64,000 nt of DNA from Mediterranea sp. (in: CFB group bacteria) (GTDB taxonomy: Bacteria; Bacteroidota; Bacteroidia; Bacteroidales; Bacteroidaceae), in NCBI GenBank assembly GCA_031287715.1, contig JAITSN010000020.1, positions 1 through 64,000 on the forward strand, read 5' to 3'. Numbering within the stretch: the stretch's first letter is position 1; every line of letters starts with the position of its first letter. Of this stretch, positions 49,010-60,529 are shown one piece after another. The position numbers and the translations under genes are program-made. The notes beneath the pieces are model-generated. The model had not been told where the DNA came from. It worked only from the letters and a program-made list of their open reading frames with translations, and made no database searches.

Positions 49010-50517
49010 AACTCATGGACACAACACTCCGCGACGGCGAGCAAACCAGCGGAGTGTCTTTCGTTCCACACGAAAAACTGATGATAGCACGTCTGCTTCT
49101 GGAAGAACTGAAAGTAGACCGCATCGAAGTTGCCTCGGCGCGGGTTTCTGACGGCGAATTTGATGCCGTAAAGATGATTTGCGACTGGGCCGCCCGCAGA
49201 AACATCCTGCAACGGGTGGAGGTCTTGGGATTTATTGACGGGCGGACTTCATTGGAATGGATCCAGCAAGCAGGCTGCCGTGTGATCAACCTGCTGTGCA
49301 AAGGATCATTGAAGCATTGCACCTGCCAGCTGAGAAAGACACCGGACGAACATACGGCAGGCATCATCGACGTTGTTCGCTATGCCGACGAAATGGACAT
49401 TGACGTAAATGTCTACCTGGAAGACTGGAGCAACGGAATGAAACATTCCCCCGAATATGTGTTCCAGCTGATGGACGCACTCAAAGACACGGCCGTCAAA
49501 CGGTTTATGCTGCCCGATACCCTGGGAGTGCTCAATCCGCTGGAAGTAATAGAATATATGCGCAAGATGATCAAGCGCTATCCCGATAAACACTTCGATT
49601 TCCATGCACACAACGACTATGACCTGGCAGTGAGCAACACACTTGCAGCCGTACTGAGCGGCGCCAGAGGGCTGCACACCACAATCAACGGGCTGGGCGA
49701 GCGGGCCGGCAACGCACCGCTGGCAAGCGTGCAAGCCATCCTGAAAGACCACTTCAACGCGGTGACGAGTATCGACGAAAGCTGCTTGAACGATGTGAGC
49801 CGGGTGGTTGAATCCTACTCCGGTGTGATCATCCCGGCCAATAAACCGATCGTAGGAGAAAGCGTCTTCACACAAGTTGCCGGCATACATGCCGATGGAG
49901 ACAATAAAAGCAACCTGTACTACAACGACCTGCTACCGGAACGCTTTGGACGCATACGCGAATATGCGCTTGGAAAAACATCGGGAAAGGCAAACATACG
50001 CAAGAACTTGGAAAGCCTCGGCCTTGAACTGGACGAAGAATCCATGAGCCGGGTAACCGAACGCATCATCGAGCTGGGAGACAAAAAAGAACTCGTAACA
50101 AAAGAAGATCTGCCCTACATCATCTCCGACGTCCTCAAGAGCGAAACAATGGGCTGTAAAGTTAGGCTGAAAAGCTACTTTGTAACCCTGGCGCACCGGT
50201 TGCGCCCGATGGCAACACTGAGCATAGAGATCGACGGCAAACTGTATGAAGAAAGCTCGTCCGGCGACGGACAATACGATGCCTTTGTCCGTGCCTTGCG
50301 GAAAGTGTACAAAGTAACGCTGAACCGCAAATTCCCCATGCTGATCAATTATGTGGTCAATATCCCGCCAGGAGGAAGGACGGATGCTTTTGTGCAGACG
50401 GTCATCACCTGGAGCTACAAAGACAAAGTCTTCCGTACGCGCGGGCTGGATGCCGACCAAACAGGAGCAGCCATAAAAGCCACCATTAAAATGCTCAACA
50501 TAATAGAAGAATATTAA
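48985..50517 (+). CDS. Second alpha-isopropylmalate synthase/citramalate synthase-type enzyme
   Basis: [45 protein letters not shown] plus LeuA C-terminal domain; start overlaps the leuD 3' end. Confidence 0.88.
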   Translation: MGRKSVKIELMDTTLRDGEQTSGVSFVPHEKLMIARLLLEELKVDRIEVASARVSDGEFDAVKMICDWAARRNILQRVEVLGFIDGRTSLEWIQQAGCRVINLLCKGSLKHCTCQLRKTPDEHTAGIIDVVRYADEMDIDVNVYLEDWSNGMKHSPEYVFQLMDALKDTAVKRFMLPDTLGVLNPLEVIEYMRKMIKRYPDKHFDFHAHNDYDLAVSNTLAAVLSGARGLHTTINGLGERAGNAPLASVQAILKDHFNAVTSIDESCLNDVSRVVESYSGVIIPANKPIVGESVFTQVAGIHADGDNKSNLYYNDLLPERFGRIREYALGKTSGKANIRKNLESLGLELDEESMSRVTERIIELGDKKELVTKEDLPYIISDVLKSETMGCKVRLKSYFVTLAHRLRPMATLSIEIDGKLYEESSSGDGQYDAFVRALRKVYKVTLNRKFPMLINYVVNIPPGGRTDAFVQTVITWSYKDKVFRTRGLDADQTGAAIKATIKMLNIIEEY

Positions 50518-50534
50518 ATAATTCAAGAATAACG

Positions 50535-51605
50535 ATGAAATTGAATATTGCTGTCCTGCCGGGCGACGGAATCGGTCCCGAAATAGTCAACGTAGCACTG
50601 GATGTTACGGTTGCAGTGTGTGAGAAATTCGGCCACGGGTTGAACTACGCCCACGGCATTTGCGGCGCTGCGGCGATCGACCGGGTAGGCAATCCCTATC
50701 CGGAAGAAACACATGAACTGTGTATGAAAAGCGACGCCGTGCTGTTTGGCGCAGTGGGCGACCCGAAGTTCGACAACGACCCGCTGGCCAAAGTACGTCC
50801 CGAACAAGGCTTGCTGGCCATGCGCAAACGTCTGGGACTGTATGCAAACATCCGTCCGGTAACCACGTTCGAATCCCTGCTTCATAAATCGCCGCTGCGT
50901 GCCGACCTGGTAAGAGGCGCAGACTTTATGTGCATCCGCGAGCTGACCGGGGGCATGTACTTCGGCCGCCCGCAAGGCCGTTCGGAAGATGGAAATACGG
51001 CTTACGATACGTGTGTGTACAGTCGCGAAGAAGTAGAACGCATCGTTACGCTGGCTTATGAATATGCCATGAAGCGCCGGAAAAAAGTCACAATCGTAGA
51101 TAAAGCCAACGTGTTGGCAACCTCCCGCTTGTGGCGCGAAGTAGCCAAAGGAATCGCCCCGAAGTACCCCGAAGTAGAAACCGAATACATGTTTGTAGAC
51201 AATGCGGCCATGCGGCTGATTCAATGGCCGGCTTCGTTTGACGTCATGGTTACCGAAAATATGTTCGGCGACATCTTGACCGACGAAGCCTCGGTCATTA
51301 CCGGCTCCATGGGATTGTTGCCATCCGCTTCCATCGGAACCCATACTTCCGTATTCGAACCGATTCACGGCTCATGGCCGCAGGCGGCTGGGCAAGACAT
51401 AGCCAACCCGCTGGCCACGGTATTGTCGGCTGCGATGATGTTCGATTACGCATTCGGTTTGAAAGCCGAAGCCGGCCTGATCCGCAAGGCTGTAGACGCT
51501 TCAATGGCGGCCAATATACGTACGCGGGACATTCAAATAGAGGGTGAGAAATCTTACTCTACCTCCGAATTGGGGAAATGGATCGTTGATTATATAAAAG
51601 CATAA
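50535..51605 (+). CDS. leuB: 3-isopropylmalate dehydrogenase
   Basis: [43 protein letters not shown]. Confidence 0.97.
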   Translation: MKLNIAVLPGDGIGPEIVNVALDVTVAVCEKFGHGLNYAHGICGAAAIDRVGNPYPEETHELCMKSDAVLFGAVGDPKFDNDPLAKVRPEQGLLAMRKRLGLYANIRPVTTFESLLHKSPLRADLVRGADFMCIRELTGGMYFGRPQGRSEDGNTAYDTCVYSREEVERIVTLAYEYAMKRRKKVTIVDKANVLATSRLWREVAKGIAPKYPEVETEYMFVDNAAMRLIQWPASFDVMVTENMFGDILTDEASVITGSMGLLPSASIGTHTSVFEPIHGSWPQAAGQDIANPLATVLSAAMMFDYAFGLKAEAGLIRKAVDASMAANIRTRDIQIEGEKSYSTSELGKWIVDYIKA

Positions 51606-51820
51606 GTATGCTTTCTGTGAAGCATTTTATTGCCGGTTTCAACTGCGTGTACAACGCTCATTTGAAAGACTTTTAAGTTTTTCTATATCGCCTATGCAAA
51701 AAATATGAACGAAAATGTTGTGTATATAAAAAAAAAGTATGATGTTTGTAACGCCAATTGTATTTTAAATAAATACAGATGGAATAAAGAATAAAAAACG
51801 CCTTAAAACCGGTAAATTAA

Positions 51821-52279
51821 ATGAGTGATTCAGAAAATAGAAAACAAGGGAGGCCTCCTAAAAAGTATCCCTACAATATTAGGGATAAGCAGGAGAAAAA
51901 GGCAGCTTACAGAACCTTAATCAGGCCTGAGCTGGCAGATGAGTTGTATGACAAGATCATGGAGATTGTCATTATGCAGAAAAAGTATAGAGATCCTGAT
52001 TATTCGGCAAAAGCCTTGGCGAAAGAGTTGAAAACCAATACTCGCTATTTGTCGGCAGTAGTAAATTCACGCTTCGGAATGAATTATTCCTGCTTGTTGA
52101 ACAAGTACAGAGTACAGGATGCTTTACACTTGTTGACCGATAAAAGATACCTGGATAGAAATGTGGAAGAGATCAGTGCAATGGTTGGCTTTGCCAATCG
52201 CCAGTCTTTCTATGCCGCTTTTTATAAAAACATGGGTGACACACCCAACGGGTATCGTAGAAAAAACGCAAAGAAATAA
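51821..52279 (+). CDS. AraC-type helix-turn-helix regulator
   Basis: LNKYRVQDALHLLTDKRYLDRNVEEISAMVGFANRQSFYAAFYKNMGDTPNGYRR. Confidence 0.88.
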   Translation: MSDSENRKQGRPPKKYPYNIRDKQEKKAAYRTLIRPELADELYDKIMEIVIMQKKYRDPDYSAKALAKELKTNTRYLSAVVNSRFGMNYSCLLNKYRVQDALHLLTDKRYLDRNVEEISAMVGFANRQSFYAAFYKNMGDTPNGYRRKNAKK

Positions 52280-52384
52280 TAAACTGTGTGTTTAGTGAAA
52301 GAAAAAGGAACTATCCCGAAAGGGGTGCTTCCTTTTTTTGTTTTAGGAACTATCGTGTTTGTGGAATGAAAAAATATCGGCGTT

Positions 52385-53053
52385 TTGATGGAACCGAATG
52401 AAGTATTAAAAGAAATCGAAGCACAACTTCGTCTGGTAATGAACGGAGTTGCCTCTCAAATCATGCGTGAGAACGGGTTGGTATATAAGCTCAACTTTGG
52501 AGTAGAACTTCCACGCATAAAAATGATTGCCGCCGGATACGAGAAAAACCATGCGCTTGCCCAGGCGCTTTGGAAAGAAGACGTCAGGGAGTTTAAGATC
52601 CTGGCAGGAATGTTGCAACCCGTCGATACGTTCTATCATGAGATTGCAGACATCTGGGTAGAAGATATCCGGAATATTGAAATAGCCGAGCTGACCGCCA
52701 TGAACCTCTTACAGCATTTGCCTTATGCTCCGGCAAAAACGTTTCAATGGATAGCCGGCGAAAAAGAATATGTACAGGTCGCCGGATACCAAACAATAGC
52801 CCGTCTGTTGATGAAAAAGGGAAGCATGACGGAAAGAGCTTCTTCCGAACTGCTTGACCAGGCGGTGACAGCTGTACTCTCGGGTAGCTATCACGTACGG
52901 AATTCGGCCCTGCTGGCCATTCGTAAATATATGCAATACAGCCAGGATAATGCTTTTCGTGTATGCCGCATGGTGGAACATTATGCCGGGTCGGAAAATG
53001 AAATGGAACGTATGCTTTACGACGCGGCAAAAGAAGAAGCCGCGAATTTCTGA
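52385..53053 (+). CDS. Probable DNA alkylation repair (AlkD-like, HEAT-repeat) protein
   Basis: All-helical 222 aa; IKMIAAGYEKNHALAQALWKEDVREFKILAGMLQP resembles AlkD-type LW..EVRE.R segments. Confidence 0.6.
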   Translation: MMEPNEVLKEIEAQLRLVMNGVASQIMRENGLVYKLNFGVELPRIKMIAAGYEKNHALAQALWKEDVREFKILAGMLQPVDTFYHEIADIWVEDIRNIEIAELTAMNLLQHLPYAPAKTFQWIAGEKEYVQVAGYQTIARLLMKKGSMTERASSELLDQAVTAVLSGSYHVRNSALLAIRKYMQYSQDNAFRVCRMVEHYAGSENEMERMLYDAAKEEAANF

Positions 53054-53127
53054 GAATGGCCGTCTTGATCGGAAATATTGTTTTTCTCATCATCGCTTCT
53101 ATATATAATGTATATGTGTTTTTTAAA

Positions 53128-53169
53128 AGCGGCTCATTAAAGATTGGTTTAATGAGCCGCTCTGTTTTT
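53128..53169 (+). terminator. Rho-independent terminator
   Basis: AGCGGCTCATTAAA...TTTAATGAGCCGCT ctgttttt. Confidence 0.85.
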
Positions 53170-53319
53170 CTTCCTTAATTATCAATCAACCTGACCGTAA
53201 ATAGAAAACATGTTTTGTAACATGGTTCCGTTCGTTGTTTCTGTATACTTTAATTTATAATTTGCGACCGCTTAAAAAAAAGTATGTGAAAAAACATACC
53301 GATTGTCTCATTTTAAATC

Positions 53320-55485
53320 TTGGATACAATGAAAGTTTATCAAACAAATGAAATCAAGAACATCGCCCTGTTGGGCAGTTCCGGCTCTGGGAAAACTACT
53401 CTCGTAGAAGCTATGCTCTTCGAGAGTAGTGTTATAAAACGTCGCGGGACAATAGCCGCCAAGAATACGGTAAGCGATTACTTCCCCGTAGAGCAAGAGT
53501 ATGGATACTCTGTCTTTTCGACCGTTCTTCACGTGGAATGGAACAACAAAAAGCTGAATATCATAGATTGTCCGGGTTCGGACGACTTTGTTGGAGGCAC
53601 AGTAACCGCTTTAAATGTGACCGACACAGGAATTATCCTGCTCAACGGCCAATACGGCATGGAGGTCGGCACGCAAAACCACTTCCGTTATACCGGAAAA
53701 CTTGGCAAACCGGTCATTTTCTTAGTCAACCAGCTGGATAATGACAAATGCGATTACGATAACATATTGGAGCAACTCAAAGAAGCCTACGGCTCCAAAA
53801 TCGTTCCCATCCAATATCCCATTAAAACCGGCCCGGATTTCAACGCATTGATTGACGTGCTGCTGATGAAAAAATACTCATGGAAGCCCGAAGGCGGCGT
53901 TCCGCTTATCGAAGAGATTCCTGCCGAAGAGATGGACAAAGCCACCGAAATGCACAAAGCATTAGTGGAAGCGGCAGCAGAGAACGATGAACAGTTGATG
54001 GAGAAATTCTTCGAACAGGAATCACTAAGCGAAGATGAAATGCGCGAAGGCATCCGCAAAGGGCTGATCTCACGCGGCATGTTCCCCGTATTCTGCGTAT
54101 GTGCCGGAAAAGATATGGGCGTACGCCGTTTGATGGAATTTCTGGGTAACGTAGTACCTTTCGTATCCGATATGCCTAAAGTGGCGAACGCTACCGGAAA
54201 AGAGATCACCCCCGACCCCAAAGGACCTGCCTCGCTTTACTTCTTCAAAACAAGCGTAGAGCCGCATATCGGCGAAGTATCATACTTCAAAGTGATGAGC
54301 GGATCCGTCAAAGAAGGCGACGACTTGCTGAACGCCGACCGCGGATCGAAAGAACGCATGGCGCAACTCTATGTCGTAGCAGGTGGAAACCGCATAAAAA
54401 CAGAACAGTTGGAAGCCGGAGACATCGGAGCGGCAGTAAAGCTCAAAGACGTAAAGACCGGCAATACATTGAACGGAAAAGACTGCGATTACAGGTTCAA
54501 CTTCATCAAATACCCCAATTCAAGATATTCGCGCGCCATCAAGCCCGAAAACGAAGCGGATGTAGAAAAAATGATGGCTATCCTGAACCGTATGCACGAA
54601 GAAGACCCGACCTGGGTCATCGAACAATCAAAAGAACTGCGCCAAACACTCGTGCACGGGCAGGGGGAATTTCATTTACGCACACTCAAATGGCGTCTTG
54701 AAACCAACGAAAAGCTGCCGGTGAAATTTGAAGAACCCCGTATCCCTTACCGCGAAACCATCACCAAGGCCGCCCGTGCCGACTATCGCCACAAAAAACA
54801 ATCCGGCGGAGCCGGACAATTCGGCGAAGTACACCTTATCGTCGAACCCTACAAAGAAGGAACGCCCGTCCCCGACACCTATAAATTCAACGGACAGGAG
54901 TTTAAAACCACTGTCAGAAGCACCGAAGAAATAGCATTGGATTGGGGAGGCAAACTCATATTTGTAAACAGCATCGTGGGCGGCTCCATCGACACCCGTT
55001 TCCTGCCGGCCATACTGAAAGGCGTAATGGCCCGCATGGAACAAGGCCCGCTGACCGGCTCCTACGCGCGTGACGTACGCGTCATTGTTTACGACGGGAA
55101 GATGCATCCGGTTGACTCCAACGAAATCTCGTTCATGCTTGCCGGACGTAATGCGTTCAGCGAAGCATTCAAGAACGCCGGGCCTAAGATCCTGGAACCT
55201 ATATACGACGTCGAAGTATTCGTCCCATCCGATAAAATGGGAGATGTGATGGGCGATCTCCAAGGCCGCCGCGCCATGATCATGGGCATGAGCAGCGAAA
55301 AAGGATTTGAAAAGCTGATAGCCAAAGTCCCGCTAAAAGAAATGTCCTCCTATTCAACTGCGCTTAGCTCGCTGACAGGCGGCCGCGCATCCTTCATCAT
55401 GAGATTCGCAAGCTACGAGCTTGTACCGTCCGAAGTCCAAGACAAGCTGATCAAAGAATTTGAGACAAAGCAAACAGAAGAGTAA
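53320..55485 (+). CDS. Elongation factor G-like GTPase (EF-G paralogue)
   Basis: ALLGSSGSGKTTLVEAML G1 motif, IIDCPGSDDF G3, NQLDNDKCD G4, EF-G domains IV and V. Confidence 0.93.
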   Translation: MDTMKVYQTNEIKNIALLGSSGSGKTTLVEAMLFESSVIKRRGTIAAKNTVSDYFPVEQEYGYSVFSTVLHVEWNNKKLNIIDCPGSDDFVGGTVTALNVTDTGIILLNGQYGMEVGTQNHFRYTGKLGKPVIFLVNQLDNDKCDYDNILEQLKEAYGSKIVPIQYPIKTGPDFNALIDVLLMKKYSWKPEGGVPLIEEIPAEEMDKATEMHKALVEAAAENDEQLMEKFFEQESLSEDEMREGIRKGLISRGMFPVFCVCAGKDMGVRRLMEFLGNVVPFVSDMPKVANATGKEITPDPKGPASLYFFKTSVEPHIGEVSYFKVMSGSVKEGDDLLNADRGSKERMAQLYVVAGGNRIKTEQLEAGDIGAAVKLKDVKTGNTLNGKDCDYRFNFIKYPNSRYSRAIKPENEADVEKMMAILNRMHEEDPTWVIEQSKELRQTLVHGQGEFHLRTLKWRLETNEKLPVKFEEPRIPYRETITKAARADYRHKKQSGGAGQFGEVHLIVEPYKEGTPVPDTYKFNGQEFKTTVRSTEEIALDWGGKLIFVNSIVGGSIDTRFLPAILKGVMARMEQGPLTGSYARDVRVIVYDGKMHPVDSNEISFMLAGRNAFSEAFKNAGPKILEPIYDVEVFVPSDKMGDVMGDLQGRRAMIMGMSSEKGFEKLIAKVPLKEMSSYSTALSSLTGGRASFIMRFASYELVPSEVQDKLIKEFETKQTEE

Positions 55486-55501
55486 CGAACCACATTCTAA
55501 T

Positions 55502-55539
55502 AAAGAAAAGGCGTTGCCAACAGGCAACGCCTTTTCTTT
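55502..55539. terminator. Bidirectional terminator
   Basis: AAAGAAAAGGCGTTGCC AACA GGCAACGCCTTTTCTTT. Confidence 0.9.
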
Positions 55540-55542
55540 GTA

Positions 55543-55574
55543 ATGCGGGGGCCGGCAGCTGCCGGCCCCCGCAT
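55543..55574. repeat. 32-bp perfect GC-rich palindrome
   Basis: ATGCGGGGGCCGGCAG|CTGCCGGCCCCCGCAT, no loop. Confidence 0.97.
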
Positions 55575-55585
55575 CATCCGTTATT

Positions 55586-56194
55586 CTATAAGAGTTTGAA
55601 CGCGTATCCTTGCTCTTTTAGCCACTCGATGGAGCGGGGCAGGGCGTATTTTATGTTCTTTTCGGCTTTGAGTGAGTCGTGGAAGGTTATGATGGAGCCG
55701 TTCCGGGTGTACTTTTTCACGATCTCGAAAACCTGTTCTTTATTCACTCTTTTACTGTAATCGCGGGTGACCAGATCCCACATGACGATCTTATAATGCT
55801 TCCTGAGCAGGTGGTATTGCCCCCAACGCATACGGCCGTGTGGCGGACGGAATAGATCCGTTTTCATGGTTTCGTTCGCTTTATCCGTATTTTCCAGGTA
55901 GCTCCTGGTTGAAAATCCAAACCCCCGGATGTGGTTGAAGGTGTGGTTGCCTATCCGGTGCCCACGCTCAACAACCATGCGGAACGTATCGGGATACTTG
56001 CAAACATTGTCGCCTACCATAAAGAAGGTGGCTTTAATACCGGATCTATCCAGTACGTCAAGTACCCAGGGGGTGATTCCGGGGATAGGCCCATCGTCGA
56101 AGGTCAGGTAAACGGCTTTTTCGGTGGGATCCATCCGCCAAACGGCTTTCGGGTATAGCGCCCGGATAATTTCCGGCGGTTGTTCAATAAACAT
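55586..56194 (-). CDS. Polysaccharide deacetylase family protein
   Basis: VYLTFDDGPIPGITPWVLDVL; RGHRIGNHTFNH; RPPHGRM. Confidence 0.95.
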   Translation of the reverse strand: MFIEQPPEIIRALYPKAVWRMDPTEKAVYLTFDDGPIPGITPWVLDVLDRSGIKATFFMVGDNVCKYPDTFRMVVERGHRIGNHTFNHIRGFGFSTRSYLENTDKANETMKTDLFRPPHGRMRWGQYHLLRKHYKIVMWDLVTRDYSKRVNKEQVFEIVKKYTRNGSIITFHDSLKAEKNIKYALPRSIEWLKEQGYAFKLL

Positions 56195-56205
56195 ACTTTC
56201 TCTAA

Positions 56206-59200
56206 CTATTGAGCCGGTTGCCTGCTTTTAACACGCATCACATACATGCCGTACAGTTCCTGGAAGCGCGCCGAGTAGTTCTCGTGAAGAGGCGACCCGT
56301 TGTCTTCCATGATGCGGATACATTCGTCCAGTATGCTGAAGTGCGTTTGTATTTCCCTTGACGAAACGGCCAGCTGAAGGTCGTTCATCGTCAGGTACCA
56401 AACGACGTATTCTACCGATTTGTTTGCCAGGGCGTCTATGATCCGGCTTGCTTTTTCCTGTTCGCCGAGCTTGTAGTATATTTCGCCCATGTCCAGCGCC
56501 GAGCTTTGAATATCGTAGGGCACGTTGGATGCCGGTATCATTTTCTCGCAGTAGTCGAGTGCTTTCAGCGCCATGTCGTTCTTGCCTTCTTTCAGGAGCT
56601 GGTTTGCCAATTGTACGAAGATGCGGCGGTGCGTATGGCACATGCGCATCACGTTTTCGTCGATGTATATTCCTTCTTTGTCTATGCCGCCGAATTTGAA
56701 CTTATTCATCAGGTTGTCGTACATCTTTTCGCTGTCGATGGTTGCATCCAGCGCTTTGGCGTCGAACGGGGTGAAGCGGTAGGCCAGCCCTTCCTGTACG
56801 AAGTGGTTGTCCATGCCCAGTCTGTTTTCGGATCCCACGGTGATGGCCATGTAGATGGGGCGTTCCCAATTGGCATTTGCCAGCATTTCCAGCATCATCA
56901 GTTCGCTTTTGTACAGGCTGCGCTTGCCTTTGAGGGAGATGTGCATGTAGTCGGGGATCGAATCGCCCAGCGCGTCCGGTATCTTCATTCCCGAGCGGCG
57001 CACGGCTTCTTTGTCGATCTTTATCACGATACTGTCTGTCGGGATGACGCAAAACTTTTCTTCATCCGAGCGCACCCAGTTCTTGAGGATGTTTTTCAGC
57101 TCGTAGGGATTGTCGCCGAACTCTTGGCGTACATCGAATATTTTTTTGGGGGTGGTATCGGCATGTGCATAGAGTGATTCTATTTGTTTCATCAGTTCGG
57201 GGCGCACTTGTACGTATTCGTTCGTTCCTTCGACGTATTCCACGCGGTTCCAGGTGATCGGCAGTGGCGGCGACTGATAGGCGGGGCGTTTCATCTGGTC
57301 GATGTACCAATCGGTTTGCAGGTAGCTCAGGTTGCAGGTGCGGGCGTCGGGGCGGAAGCCTTCCGTTTCCTGGTTGTACCAGAGGGGGAAGGTGTCGTTG
57401 TCGCCACAGGTGTAGATGATCGGGTTTCCGGTTTCCTGGATAGACATGAGGTAGTTTTGCCCGAAGTCGCGGCAAACGTAGCGCCCGCTGCGGTCGTGGT
57501 CGTCCCACGTTTGTCCGGCCATCTGGATCGGAATGAGCACACAGAGTGCCGCGGCAGTGGCGGCGGCCGGTAGTTCTTTCATTTTCAGGTATACGCGGAT
57601 CAGCCTGACGATACCCGCCACTCCCATGCCTATCCAGATGGCGAAGGCATAGAATGAACCGGCATACGCATAGTCGCGTTCGCGGGGTTGCAACGGGTGT
57701 TGGTTCAGGTAGAGCACGATGGCGATGCCCGTCATGAAGAACAGGAAGAATACGACCCAGAACTGTTGCACGCCTTTTTGTCCGCGGTACGCCTGCCACA
57801 GGATGCCGATGATGCCCAGCAGGAGCGGCAGGCAATAATATACGTTCCGCCCCTTGTTCTCTTTGAGTTCCTGCGGCAGCAGGTCTTGGTCGCCTGCCAG
57901 GATGTTGTCTATCCATTTAAAGCCGGTGATCCAGTTCCCGTTTTCGATCTCCCCGCTTCCCTGGATATCGTTCTGGCGTCCGGCGAAGTTCCACATGAAG
58001 TAGCGCCAGTACATGAAATTGAGTTGGTAGGCGAAGAAAAACCGTATGTTTTCCCATTGTGTGGGTATGTTTACGGTGATCATTTCACCGCAGCTGTCAT
58101 AGGGGATGTCTTTTCCTTTGATGTCCACCCAGCCGCGGTACTGCTCGGCATGTGCGCTGCTGTACATGCGCGGGAACAGCATGTTTTGGGCATACGCATA
58201 TTCTACGCGTCCGGGGATGGAGATATAGCTGTCTTTCTCGTCCGGGCCGGTCTTTTCTTTGCGGATGTATTTCACCCGTTCGCTTAGCTGGCGCGGTTCG
58301 CAATACCTGCCTTTTACGTCAAGGGCGACGCGCGAAGAAAATGCCTGTCCGTAGAACAGCGGGCGCGTTCCGTATTGCTCGCGGCCCAGGTATTCGCCCA
58401 GCGTAAAGATGTCTTCCGGTGAGTTCTGATCCATGGGAGTGTTGGCCGTGGAGCGTATAACGATCAGTGCATAGGAAGAATATCCGACCATGATCATCAG
58501 GATGCTCAGCAAGGCGGTGTTCATGGTGCGCGCGCTCATCCGGTACTTGGTCTTGATCCCGGAAAACAGGTAAGCGGCAAGCCCGCCAAGTACGATCAGG
58601 CCTATCAGGACGCTGCTTTTTCCGTGTCCGTAGAAAGGGATACCCAGCAGGGCGACCGTGACTAAGAATGATGCGTTCATCCGTGGCCGGCTCTTCTCGT
58701 TGTAGCTTTCGTATATGCCCCAGATGATGGCGGCGGCCAGGACGACGATATAGACGATCACTCCGCTGTTGAAGGGCATACCGAGCTTATTCACAAACAG
58801 CAGCTCGAACCAGCCGCCAATCTTTACGACCCCCGGCACGATGCCGTAGAGCACCGCCACGACCAGCACGGCGGAACCGAGCAGGGCCAACAGGCTGCCT
58901 TTCAGGTTGGCCTCCGGATTCTTTTTATAGTAATAGACCAGAACGATGGCGGGCAGGCAAAGGAGATTCAGCAGATGGACGCCGATGCTTAGTCCGGTCA
59001 GATAGGCGATCAGAATGATCCAGCGGTCGGAGTGGGGCTGGTCGGCCACGTCTTCCCATTTCAGGATCAGCCAGAATACCACGGCGGTAAAGAGCGATGA
59101 ATAGGCGTAAACCTCACCCTCAACGGCGCTGAACCAGAACGTATCACTGAAAGTATAGACCATCGCACCCACAAATCCCGAACCGATGATGGTGATCATC

Positions 59201-59547
59201 CGCCCCGGCCTCATGCTGCCGCTGCTTGCGGCGATCAGCTTCCTGACCAGATGGGTGATCGTCCAGAACAGGAACATGATGCACGCGGCGCTCATCAAAG
59301 CGCTCATATAATTGACCATCTTGGCCACCAGGGCGGTATCGCCGGTAAAAAGCGTGAAGAAGTTGGCCGTGAGCATAAAAAAAGGCGCCCCCGGGGGATG
59401 CCCCACCTCCAGCTTGTTGGCCGAAATGATAAACTCCCCGCAGTCCCAGAAGCTCGCGGTAGGTTCTACCGTCATGCAGTAGACGATTGCAGCAATCAGA
59501 AAGGTAATCCAGCCCATCAGGGTGTTTACGGTCTTGTACTGTTTCAT
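56206..59547 (-). CDS. DUF2723 family membrane protein (putative protein O-mannosyltransferase-like)
   Basis: 1113 aa; ASFWDCGEFIISANKLEVGHPPGAPFF N-terminus, multi-TM. Confidence 0.93.
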   Translation of the reverse strand: MKQYKTVNTLMGWITFLIAAIVYCMTVEPTASFWDCGEFIISANKLEVGHPPGAPFFMLTANFFTLFTGDTALVAKMVNYMSALMSAACIMFLFWTITHLVRKLIAASSGSMRPGRMITIIGSGFVGAMVYTFSDTFWFSAVEGEVYAYSSLFTAVVFWLILKWEDVADQPHSDRWIILIAYLTGLSIGVHLLNLLCLPAIVLVYYYKKNPEANLKGSLLALLGSAVLVVAVLYGIVPGVVKIGGWFELLFVNKLGMPFNSGVIVYIVVLAAAIIWGIYESYNEKSRPRMNASFLVTVALLGIPFYGHGKSSVLIGLIVLGGLAAYLFSGIKTKYRMSARTMNTALLSILMIMVGYSSYALIVIRSTANTPMDQNSPEDIFTLGEYLGREQYGTRPLFYGQAFSSRVALDVKGRYCEPRQLSERVKYIRKEKTGPDEKDSYISIPGRVEYAYAQNMLFPRMYSSAHAEQYRGWVDIKGKDIPYDSCGEMITVNIPTQWENIRFFFAYQLNFMYWRYFMWNFAGRQNDIQGSGEIENGNWITGFKWIDNILAGDQDLLPQELKENKGRNVYYCLPLLLGIIGILWQAYRGQKGVQQFWVVFFLFFMTGIAIVLYLNQHPLQPRERDYAYAGSFYAFAIWIGMGVAGIVRLIRVYLKMKELPAAATAAALCVLIPIQMAGQTWDDHDRSGRYVCRDFGQNYLMSIQETGNPIIYTCGDNDTFPLWYNQETEGFRPDARTCNLSYLQTDWYIDQMKRPAYQSPPLPITWNRVEYVEGTNEYVQVRPELMKQIESLYAHADTTPKKIFDVRQEFGDNPYELKNILKNWVRSDEEKFCVIPTDSIVIKIDKEAVRRSGMKIPDALGDSIPDYMHISLKGKRSLYKSELMMLEMLANANWERPIYMAITVGSENRLGMDNHFVQEGLAYRFTPFDAKALDATIDSEKMYDNLMNKFKFGGIDKEGIYIDENVMRMCHTHRRIFVQLANQLLKEGKNDMALKALDYCEKMIPASNVPYDIQSSALDMGEIYYKLGEQEKASRIIDALANKSVEYVVWYLTMNDLQLAVSSREIQTHFSILDECIRIMEDNGSPLHENYSARFQELYGMYVMRVKSRQPAQ

Positions 59548-59618
59548 TTATATGGATTTATGGATTGACATAAGCGATATGCGAATGCAAATATACGATT
59601 TTGGCGCAAGTTGAGGCA

Positions 59619-60437
59619 TTAATGCCCGTGTTTTCCCAGCACCCGGTGCGGCATCGTCCCATGCCCCAGAAGATCGATCGGACAATGGAAACTCTTTTCG
59701 AGCCATTCGCTTGTAATGCCCGTATCGGGGTGGTAGTCCAGCGTTTCGTTTACGCAGGCTATGGATTTCACATTTTGCAGCACCGTGCCGATGTCATGAC
59801 TGACCAGCACGATGGCGCAGTCTTTGTTTATTTCGGTCAGCAGCCCGTACAGGCGCGCTTCAAAATGCTTGTCGATATACGTGCTTGGCTCGTCGAGGAT
59901 GAGCAGGCAAGGATCTGAGATGACCGCCCGGCCAAGCAAGGCGCGCTGGAGTTGCCCGCCGCTCAATTGCCCGATGGGACGTTTCTCCAATCCTTCCAGT
60001 CCCATGCGGGCGATGGTCTCATGCGCCCTGTCTTTCTGCTCGCGGGTAAACCTGCCGATCAAGGATCTCTTTGAGCTGAGGCCGGAAAGAATGACTTCTT
60101 CCACGCAGATGGGGAATTTCTTGTCGATGCTGCTGTACTGCGGCAAATATCCCATGGTCAGGCTGTTTACCGGCTTTCCTTCTTCAAAGAACCGTATGCT
60201 TCCCGCTTTGGGTTGCAAAAATCCGAGTATCGTTCTGACAAGCGTTGTTTTTCCGCCCCCATTCGGCCCGATAATGCCGAGGAAATCATTTTTGTAGATG
60301 TTCAGATCGACGTCATGCAGCACGGTTTTGTTATCGTATGCAACGGAAATATTTTTAAGGGCGACCACCACGTTTTCTTCTTCTTTGGAGGGAGAAGAAA
60401 AGCTGTTCTGATGTATATGCCCGCAATCGTTAGACAT
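59619..60437 (-). CDS. Metal (zinc/manganese-type) ABC transporter ATP-binding protein
   Basis: GPNGGGKTTLVRTILG Walker A, LSGGQLQRALLGRA signature, LLILDEPSTYID Walker B; start MSNDCGHIH. Confidence 0.9.
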   Translation of the reverse strand: MSNDCGHIHQNSFSSPSKEEENVVVALKNISVAYDNKTVLHDVDLNIYKNDFLGIIGPNGGGKTTLVRTILGFLQPKAGSIRFFEEGKPVNSLTMGYLPQYSSIDKKFPICVEEVILSGLSSKRSLIGRFTREQKDRAHETIARMGLEGLEKRPIGQLSGGQLQRALLGRAVISDPCLLILDEPSTYIDKHFEARLYGLLTEINKDCAIVLVSHDIGTVLQNVKSIACVNETLDYHPDTGITSEWLEKSFHCPIDLLGHGTMPHRVLGKHGH

Positions 60438-60529
60438 GGATGAAATGATGTTTGTTTTAAGATGAAAAGATAATGCTTCCTTGCAAAAATAGTGATATTT
60501 ACCGAAAACCCTCATCCGGCACAGTCGAA

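Noticed and set aside
45438-50517. Duplicate leuA-type genes as an anomaly
   Set aside because: leuA, leuC, leuD, second LeuA-type synthase, leuB is, as far as I know, a common Bacteroidetes arrangement.
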